Origin: Achromobacter dolens
Lineage (GTDB): Bacteria; Pseudomonadota; Gammaproteobacteria; Burkholderiales; Burkholderiaceae_B
Direction of reading: 5' to 3'
NCBI RefSeq assembly: GCF_902859745.1
Contig: NZ_CADIJW010000002.1
Coordinates: 1-64,000 of the forward strand
DNA: 64,000 nucleotides
Part shown: in pieces, positions 58,591-64,000 of the stretch
How positions within the stretch are numbered: the first letter of the stretch is position 1
How the letters are laid out: each line of letters starts with the position of its first letter
The notes under the pieces: model-generated
Told to the model about the DNA's origin: nothing
The model's input: only the letters and a program-made list of their open reading frames with translations
Database searches by the model: none
Translations under genes and position numbers: made by a program

Positions 58591-60171
58591 TTGGCGCAAA
58601 GGTTGTATACACTCTTTGCACACCATAGTACGCGCCAGGCTCCGTCCAAGTGTTGCTGCTGTATTGGTCGGCCCGGCTTCCTTTACGGCCATGCCCACAC
58701 GTGGGTCAGGGAGCTCGCCATCGATATCCGAAATCCGTCGCCCGGTCTCTACAACGAGGACCTGGCCCCCACCAAGGAGCGCCGCTGGGGCGCCTTCAGC
58801 ATCTTCAACGTCTGGACCTCGGACGTGCACAGCCTGTGGGGCTACTACCTGGCCGCCAGCCTGTTCCTGCTGTGCGGCAGCTTCGTCAACTTCCTGATCG
58901 CCATCGGCCTGAGCTCGCTGGTGATCTTCTTCCTGATGAACCTGATGGGCTATGCCGGCGAAAAGACCGGCGTGCCCTACCCGGTGCTGGCGCGCGCCTC
59001 GTTCGGCATCTGGGGCGCCAACCTGGCGGCGCTGGTGCGCGCGGTGGTGGCCTGTTTCTGGTACGGCGCGCAGACGGCGGCGGCCTCGGGCGCCATCGTG
59101 GCGCTGCTGGTGCGCAACGACAGCCTGCTGGCCTTCCACCAGAACACGCAATGGCTGGGGCATTCGGGGCTGGAGCTGATCTGTTACGTCGGCATCTGGG
59201 CGCTGCAACTGCTCATCATCCAGAAAGGCATGGAGACCGTGCGCCGCTTCCAGGACTGGGCCGGCCCGGCGGTGTGGATCGCCATGCTGGTGCTGGCCGT
59301 GGGGCTGTGCGTGAAGGCCGGCGGCTTCAGCCTGGACCACGGCATCCCGATGGACGTGCTGCTCGACAAGACGCGCGACGCGGGCGTGAACGGCGCGCCG
59401 GGCAGCTTCTGGGCGCTGATGGCGGTGGGCGCCACCTGGATCACCTACTTCGCGGCGCTGTACCTGAACTTCTGCGATTTCTCGCGCTATGCCCGCGACA
59501 GGCAGGCCGTCAAGCGCGGCAACCTGTGGGGCCTGCCGGTGAACCTGGTGGCGTTCTCCCTGGTGGCGGGCGTCACCACCATCGCCGCCTACAAGGTCTA
59601 TGGCGAAGTGCTGCTGCACCCCGAGCAGATCTCCACCAAGTTCGATAGCTGGGTGCTGGCGCTGCTGGCCGCCCTGACCTTCGCGGTGGCCACGCTGGGC
59701 ATCAACGTGGTGGCGAATTTCGTGTCGGCCGCGTTCGATATTTCGAACGTGTTCCCCAAGCGCATCGACTTCAAGCGCGGCGGCTACATCGCGGCGCTGA
59801 TCGCGCTGGTGCTGTATCCGTTCGCGCCGTGGGAAGGCGGCGCGGCGCACTTCGTCAACGCCATCGGCGCCACGATGGGGCCGCTGCTCGGCATCATCCT
59901 GGTGGACTATTACCTGGTGGCCAAGGGCCGCATCAATGTCGCGGCGCTGTACGACGAGCACGGCGAATACCGCTACCAGGGCGGCTGGAACATCAACGCG
60001 CTGATCGCCACCGGCATCGGCAGCGTGTTCTCGACCATCCTGCCCAACTTCACCGACCTGCTGCCGGCCTGGTGGGCCACCTACGGCTGGTTCTTCGGCG
60101 TGGGAATCGGCGGCGGCGTCTATTGGGTGCTGGCCACGCTGCGCCCGCGCGCGGTCCCGGCCCTGGCCTGA
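58591..60171 (+). CDS. NCS1-family nucleobase:cation symporter
   Basis: The conserved part (about 480 residues) has the NCS1 start NPSPGLYNEDLAPTKERRWGAFSIFNVWTSD and 12 membrane helices, with WYGAQTAAASGAIVALL and MAVGATWITYFAALYLNFCDFSRYAR as NCS1 landmarks. It imports a purine, pyrimidine or hydantoin-type compound with a cation. The first canonical start in frame is TTG 58591, but this would put 43 atypical residues including a CCCC run before the conserved sequence and overlap the operator-like site. AGGGAG stands six bases before an in-frame ATC at 58720, exactly where relatives begin. The true start is thus uncertain. Confidence 0.8.
   Translation: MAQRLYTLFAHHSTRQAPSKCCCCIGRPGFLYGHAHTWVRELAIDIRNPSPGLYNEDLAPTKERRWGAFSIFNVWTSDVHSLWGYYLAASLFLLCGSFVNFLIAIGLSSLVIFFLMNLMGYAGEKTGVPYPVLARASFGIWGANLAALVRAVVACFWYGAQTAAASGAIVALLVRNDSLLAFHQNTQWLGHSGLELICYVGIWALQLLIIQKGMETVRRFQDWAGPAVWIAMLVLAVGLCVKAGGFSLDHGIPMDVLLDKTRDAGVNGAPGSFWALMAVGATWITYFAALYLNFCDFSRYARDRQAVKRGNLWGLPVNLVAFSLVAGVTTIAAYKVYGEVLLHPEQISTKFDSWVLALLAALTFAVATLGINVVANFVSAAFDISNVFPKRIDFKRGGYIAALIALVLYPFAPWEGGAAHFVNAIGATMGPLLGIILVDYYLVAKGRINVAALYDEHGEYRYQGGWNINALIATGIGSVFSTILPNFTDLLPAWWATYGWFFGVGIGGGVYWVLATLRPRAVPALA
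58604..58611. promoter_or_regulatory. TGTATACA palindrome, possible GntR-type operator for the NCS1 gene
   Basis: TTGTATACACTC contains the perfect palindrome TGTATACA, the core of many GntR/FCD-family operators. It lies about 110 bases before the conserved start of the transporter protein, where a promoter is expected. Confidence 0.35.
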
Positions 60172-60306
60172 CGCGTCCTTGCCCGAGCCGGCCTCCAGGC
60201 GCCGGCGCGGGCAGCCGCGACTCGACGACCGGGCCGCGCTCGCGGTACCCTGCATGCGATATCCGCCCTACGTGGCATCGCACCCTTGCATGGAGACTCC
60301 GCCCCC

Positions 60307-61686
60307 ATGAGCCACCTGGTTTTGCTGCTGCTCGGTGTCGACTATCTGCACAAGCGCGCCCGCGCCCTGATGATCGGCGGTTGGCTGATGCTGGCCGCCG
60401 GCGCGTTCGTGTTCATCGACGCGCTCGATAATGCGCTCTACTTTCCGCTGAATTTCTTCGCCGCGCTGCTGGTGGTCGAAGGCATCGCCACCCTGGCGAT
60501 CGCCAAATCGGGGGTCGGCGGCCAGCGTGTGCTGCGCTACACCAAGGGCGTGTTCGTGCTGGCGGCCGGCACGCTGGTGCTGGCGGGCCAGCACCACGGG
60601 CATTTCGTGCTGTCGATGATCTTCGGGCTGCTGTTCCTGGTGGACGGGCTGATCCAGTGCATCGCCGCCTACGTGGTGCGCTACCAGCGCTGGCGCGTGG
60701 TGTTCGCCTCGGGCGTGGCCGAGGTGCTGCTGGCAATCTTCTTCTTCCAGCCCTACCCCACCCACTACGTCGGCACGGTGCCGTACTGCATCGGCCTGTT
60801 CCTGGCGATTTCGGGTGTGAAGCTGCTGTGGCTGGCGCGCCGCGTGCGCAGCCTCGATGCCAACCCGGCGCTGGCCGCCAATCCCGACCCCGCCTTCATG
60901 CCAACGCGCGCCGACGGCCCGGCGCAGAAAGTGTTCGATGGCCCGCCCCAGGCCAGCGAGCGCGCCCTGACCGTGCATGTATGGACGCCGTCGGGCTCGG
61001 CCAGGACCGAGACCCGCCACTACCCGGTGGTCGACCGCTACATCGCGGCCGTGGACATCAATGGCGTCGTGTCCACCGGCCATGCCGCGCTCGAATCGCC
61101 CGAAGGCATCTACATCAGCCTGTACCCCGCGGTGGAAATCGACCACTCGCCCGAACAGTTCGGCACGCTGCTGCGCGCCACCGCCGACAACAACGTGCCC
61201 GGCGTGTACCAGCCCGACTACGCCACCGAGTCCCAGGCCTGGTGCCCGTCGACCATGCAGGTGCGCATCCGCAATTACGACGCGGCCAAGCTGGCGGCCT
61301 TCTGGGACGAATACCGCAAGACCGAGATCTACAACCTGACCCACCGCAACTGTTCCAGCTCGGTCTCGGCTGCGCTGGAAGCGGCGCTGGATGGCGTGGT
61401 CGGCCGCCTGCATGGCCCGGATGCCGGCTGGGGGGTGATGTGGCGCCTGCTGTTCACGCCCGAGCTATGGGTGGCGGCGCAGATCCGCAAGCGCGCCCTG
61501 ACCATGGCCTGGACCCCGGGCCTGACGCTGGACTATGCGCGCGCGCTCAGCATGCTGGCCGACCCGCGCCCGTTCGGCTGGTGGAAGATGTCGCAGGCGG
61601 CGCTGCGCCAGATCGCCGCGCTGCGCGCCGGCTGGCGCCGCCAGGACCGCGAGGCCGTCGCCCGCAACGCCCAGACCCAGTCATGA
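60307..61686 (+). CDS. HdeD-like membrane protein fused to a His/Asn-Cys domain
   Basis: The 459-residue protein has six membrane helices in its first 190 residues of the HdeD/DUF308 type (ALMIGGWLMLAAGAFVFIDAL, GVFVLAAGTLVLAGQHHGHFV, SMIFGLLFLVDGLIQCIAAYV). A cytoplasmic or periplasmic domain follows, containing YISLYPAVEIDHSPEQFG, the signature NLTHRNCSSSVSAALEAAL and further helices. The HRNCSSSV motif looks like the Cys-containing helix of papain-like or DUF4105-type peptidases. ATG 60307 is preferred to 60286. Its stop overlaps the next ATG by four bases. Confidence 0.6.
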   Translation: MSHLVLLLLGVDYLHKRARALMIGGWLMLAAGAFVFIDALDNALYFPLNFFAALLVVEGIATLAIAKSGVGGQRVLRYTKGVFVLAAGTLVLAGQHHGHFVLSMIFGLLFLVDGLIQCIAAYVVRYQRWRVVFASGVAEVLLAIFFFQPYPTHYVGTVPYCIGLFLAISGVKLLWLARRVRSLDANPALAANPDPAFMPTRADGPAQKVFDGPPQASERALTVHVWTPSGSARTETRHYPVVDRYIAAVDINGVVSTGHAALESPEGIYISLYPAVEIDHSPEQFGTLLRATADNNVPGVYQPDYATESQAWCPSTMQVRIRNYDAAKLAAFWDEYRKTEIYNLTHRNCSSSVSAALEAALDGVVGRLHGPDAGWGVMWRLLFTPELWVAAQIRKRALTMAWTPGLTLDYARALSMLADPRPFGWWKMSQAALRQIAALRAGWRRQDREAVARNAQTQS

Positions 61687-62681
61687 CGGGGCTGCTGGCG
61701 GCCGTGGTGATCGCGGGCGCGCTGTGGGGCGCGCTGGCGCTGTGGTTCCAGTCGCCCGGCGGGGGCCGCGCGCGCTTGCTGGCGCCGCTGGCCTGGCTGG
61801 CACTGGCCGCCGCCGCGCTGGCCGGATTGGCCTGGGGATATCGGTTGCCCGCGGCGGTGTTCGCGGCAATGCTGCTGATTCTGCTGGCCTGGTGGATCTG
61901 GGGCATGCGGCCATCCAACGATCGCGACTGGATGCCGGAAGTGGCCCGCACCACCTACGGCGAGGTGGACGGCGACCGCCTGACGCTGCATAACGTGCGC
62001 AACTTCGACTGGCGTTCGCGCACCGACTTCGACGCGCGCTGGGAAACCCGCCGCTACGATCTGTCGAAGCTGGCCTCGGTGGACCTGGCGCTGTCGTATT
62101 GGGGCCGGCCGGCGATCGCGCATGCGCTGGTGTCGTTCGGGTTCACCGATGGCCAGTACGTGGTGTTCTCGGTGGAAATCCGGCGCAAGCGCAATGACAC
62201 ATTCTCGGAGATCGGCGGATTCTTCCGCCAGTACGAATTGTCGGTGCTGGCCTCGGCCGAGGAAGACAGCCTGCGCGTGCGCACCAACGTGCGCGGCGAG
62301 GACGGCTACCTTTACCGCGTGCGCATGCCGGCCGGCGCGCCGCGCAAACTGCTGCTGTCGTACGTGGAAACGGCCACGCGCCTGCGGCGCCAGCCGCGCT
62401 TCTACAACACGCTCACGGCCAACTGCATCACCATCGTGTACCGGCTGGCCGACAAGATCGTGCCGGGCCTGCCGCTGGACTACCGCCTGCTGCTGTCCGG
62501 GTACCTGCCGGAATATCTGTACCGGCTCGGGGCCCTGGCGGGCGCGGACAGCTTGCAGGCGTACCGCGACGCCGGCCGCTACACCGACCGCGCCCGCGCC
62601 ACGCGGGACGCGGCGCAGTATTCGCGCAACATCCGGCGCGGCGTGCCGGGCGTCGCGCAACCGTCGTCGGTGGAACAGTAA
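61683..62681 (+). CDS. DUF4105-domain membrane protein
   Basis: The 332-residue protein has three hydrophobic segments near the N-terminus (LAAVVIAGALWGALALWF, LAPLAWLALAAAALAGLAWGY, AVFAAMLLILLAWWIWGM), then the DUF4105 start RDWMPEVARTTYGEVDGDRLTLHNVRNFDWRS, SFGFTDGQYVVFSVEIRR, and FYNTLTANCITIVYRL with the cysteine helix. DUF4105 is proposed to be a papain-fold peptidase-like domain. It is translationally coupled to the preceding gene, and both carry such an Asn-Cys helix, so they may form a complex. Cell envelope location is likely. Confidence 0.75.
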   Translation: MTGLLAAVVIAGALWGALALWFQSPGGGRARLLAPLAWLALAAAALAGLAWGYRLPAAVFAAMLLILLAWWIWGMRPSNDRDWMPEVARTTYGEVDGDRLTLHNVRNFDWRSRTDFDARWETRRYDLSKLASVDLALSYWGRPAIAHALVSFGFTDGQYVVFSVEIRRKRNDTFSEIGGFFRQYELSVLASAEEDSLRVRTNVRGEDGYLYRVRMPAGAPRKLLLSYVETATRLRRQPRFYNTLTANCITIVYRLADKIVPGLPLDYRLLLSGYLPEYLYRLGALAGADSLQAYRDAGRYTDRARATRDAAQYSRNIRRGVPGVAQPSSVEQ

Positions 62682-62742
62682 TGGCGTCCGCCTCCCCGGC
62701 AGTTGTACGCAATGGCGCGAGAGACAGCCTCCCCCTTGCAGA

Positions 62743-63405
62743 TTACTTGGCGGCACGCCGGCGCGGCTGTCGACTGTCGCCCGCCAGGCTCTCGAGATAC
62801 GCGCACAGCATGTCGGCCAGCGCGTCCGCGTAGGTCTCGATCTCGGCCTCGGTGCGCGGGCTTTCCGAGAACTGCTTGCCGACGGCGCTGAGCGTGTGGG
62901 TGATGAGATCGCCGGCCAGCGCGCGGGTGGCGTCGCTGGCCTGAGGCAAGGCCTCGCCGAGAAAGGCGAGCACGACGCGGCCGCCCTCTTCCTTGGTGGC
63001 GCGCGCCTCGGGCGCATCGCGGTACAGCGGCGCGGCGTCGTTGAGGGCGACGCGCATCACGGCCTCTTCGCATTCCGAGCGCACGAAGGCATGCACCAGG
63101 TTGCGCAGCCGCCGGGGCGGCGCGTAGCGGGTGTCTTCGAGCAAACGCCGCAACAGGTCGGACGTCTGCTGCCATTCCTGCGTCTGCAGGCGGTACAGGA
63201 TGGCGGCCTTGTTGGGGAAGTATTGATAGAGCGAACCGATGCTGACGCCGGCCTTCTCGGCCACGCGGGCAGTGGTGAAGCGCGTGGCCCCCTCCTTGGC
63301 CAAAACCTGAGCCCCCGCCTGCAGGATGGCCGCGACCAGCTCGGCAGAACGGGCCTGCTGCGGCTGTTTTCTCTCGGAAAGCCGGGTGCTGCGGCGTGTG
63401 GTCAT
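62743..63405 (-). CDS. TetR-family transcriptional repressor
   Basis: The 220-residue protein has the TetR DNA-binding domain near its start (RSAELVAAILQAGAQVLAKEG, FTTARVAEKAGVSIGSLYQYFPNKAAIL) and a helical ligand-binding domain. It starts at ATG 63405 and diverges from the methyltransferase gene. A 14-bp perfect palindrome lies in the 83-bp gap and is presumably its operator. It would be autoregulated and would repress the O-methyltransferase gene. Ligand unknown. Confidence 0.85.
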   Translation of the reverse strand: MTTRRSTRLSERKQPQQARSAELVAAILQAGAQVLAKEGATRFTTARVAEKAGVSIGSLYQYFPNKAAILYRLQTQEWQQTSDLLRRLLEDTRYAPPRRLRNLVHAFVRSECEEAVMRVALNDAAPLYRDAPEARATKEEGGRVVLAFLGEALPQASDATRALAGDLITHTLSAVGKQFSESPRTEAEIETYADALADMLCAYLESLAGDSRQPRRRAAK

Positions 63406-63432
63406 GGCGGCGCGCGAAATGCGAATAGGGAA

Positions 63433-63452
63433 ATGCGACGAATTCGTCGTAT
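63433..63452. promoter_or_regulatory. TetR operator palindrome
   Basis: CGACGAATTCGTCG (63436-63449) is a perfect palindrome, extended to 20 bp with AT arms, in the middle of the 83-bp gap between the divergent TetR and methyltransferase genes. A TATTCT -10-like hexamer partly overlaps it on the plus strand. Confidence 0.65.
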
Positions 63453-63488
63453 TCTAAACCGGAGCCCTCCGACTGGAAACCCATCACC

Positions 63489-64000
63489 ATGACCAACACC
63501 CTGACTTCCGCGCCCCTGGCCTCGCTGCTCGACCGGCTGTTCACGCAGGCCGACGCCTCCTGGGCCAATGCCGGCCCCGCCCTGGCGAACATGTCCGACG
63601 CCGAACAGTCGCGGCTGATGCGCAGCAAGACCGAATACCGCGAGTTCTACGGCCGCATGAAGGACCTGCCGCTGGCCGTGTCTCCCGAGACCGGCACGCT
63701 GCTGTACATGCTGGCGCGCAGCACACAGGCCCGTTCCATCATCGAATTCGGCACCTCGTTCGGCATCTCGACGCTGCACCTGGCGGCGGCGCTGCGCGAC
63801 AACGGCGGCGGCCGGCTGATCACTACCGAATTCGAGCCTTCCAAGGTCTCGCTGGCCAGCGGCCACCTGGCCGAAGCCGGCCTGGCCGACCTGGTGGAAC
63901 TGCGCCAGGGCGACGCGCTGCAAACGCTCGCCACCGGGCTGCCGGACCGCATCGACCTGGTCCTGCTCGATGGCGCCAAGGCGCTCTATTCGGACGTCCT
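63489..64000 (+). CDS. SAM-dependent O-methyltransferase, N-terminal part (runs off window)
   Basis: From ATG 63489 the frame is open to the window end (170 codons). The translation has LLDRLFTQADASWANAG, then SPETGTLLYMLARS, the SAM-binding strand IIEFGTSFGISTLHLAAAL with a glycine-rich loop, LITTEFEPSKVSLASGHL, and IDLVLLDGAKALYSDV. This is the small-molecule O-methyltransferase (catechol or caffeoyl-CoA type) pattern, with the LLDGAK metal-site aspartate. The gene diverges from the TetR gene, which suggests control by an aromatic ligand. The 3' end is missing. Confidence 0.8.
   Translation, partial: MTNTLTSAPLASLLDRLFTQADASWANAGPALANMSDAEQSRLMRSKTEYREFYGRMKDLPLAVSPETGTLLYMLARSTQARSIIEFGTSFGISTLHLAAALRDNGGGRLITTEFEPSKVSLASGHLAEAGLADLVELRQGDALQTLATGLPDRIDLVLLDGAKALYSDV

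Noticed and set aside
56299-60255. Very long open frame (about 1,300 codons) on the minus strand
   Set aside because: It lies opposite the MurA homologue, the hydrolase and the NCS1 transporter, has no domain signature and is rich in Gln, Arg, Val and Ala as expected for the reverse strand of high-GC genes.

Overview
The window looks like a chromosome segment of a high-GC betaproteobacterium of the family Alcaligenaceae (Bordetella/Achromobacter type). The reasons are strong GC bias at third codon positions, four TctC/Bug-type periplasmic binding proteins, three CaiB/BaiF CoA-transferases, several TonB-dependent siderophore receptors and LysR/AraC regulators placed beside their target operons. 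No rRNA, tRNA or CRISPR array was seen.

Region 1 (1-9.3 kb) is accessory. It starts inside the 5' end of an IS-type transposase OrfA, which abuts a truncated gene, followed by a small lipoprotein gene. Next comes a strikingly AT-rich minus-strand cassette (about 0.8-3.5 kb) of three genes: a small winged-helix-like protein, a two-Rossmann FAD/NAD(P) flavoprotein translationally coupled to it, and a PD-(D/E)xK nuclease-like protein. I recognise no described system with this composition, and it is the best candidate for an undescribed (possibly defence) module. It is followed by a DUF4034 protein, a leucine-rich-repeat protein, a coiled-coil Mrr-type restriction endonuclease and a NYN/OST-HTH ribonuclease-like protein.

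Region 2 (9.5-16.2 kb) holds two tandem divergent pairs, each a TonB-dependent siderophore receptor with an AraC-family activator, evidently a duplication. A B12-binding/radical-SAM protein and a small lower-GC patch of two genes (18.3-19.6 kb) follow.

Region 3 (19.7-25.4 kb) is a minus-strand catabolic operon (CitE-like lyase, CaiB CoA-transferase, cyclase, Bug protein, carboxymuconolactone-decarboxylase-like protein) with a divergent LysR regulator. After it come an exported prephenate dehydratase, a DUF695 protein, a secreted hypothetical and a third siderophore receptor (27.7-29.9 kb).

Region 4 (31.5-45.6 kb) is a second, larger catabolic block of two convergent operons. The plus-strand one has two CoA-transferases, an enoyl-CoA hydratase, a fused tandem acyl-CoA dehydrogenase, a Bug protein and a LysR regulator. 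The minus-strand one has two Bug proteins, a flavin reductase, a GST, a carboxymuconolactone-decarboxylase-like protein and an amidohydrolase. An FMN-dependent alpha-hydroxy-acid dehydrogenase gene diverges from the plus-strand operon. A shared 11-bp motif, CGCATAACAGC, lies exactly 50 bp upstream of a -10-like hexamer in front of both CoA-transferase genes.

Region 5 (45.7-64 kb) is mostly housekeeping or orphan genes: a TfoX/YjbR-like protein, a diguanylate cyclase, a fourth siderophore receptor with a good Fur box, an exported DNA/RNA endonuclease, an EF-hand protein, a MurA homologue, an alpha/beta hydrolase, an NCS1 nucleobase transporter, two membrane proteins with DUF4105-like His/Asn-Cys domains, and a TetR/O-methyltransferase divergent pair truncated by the window end.
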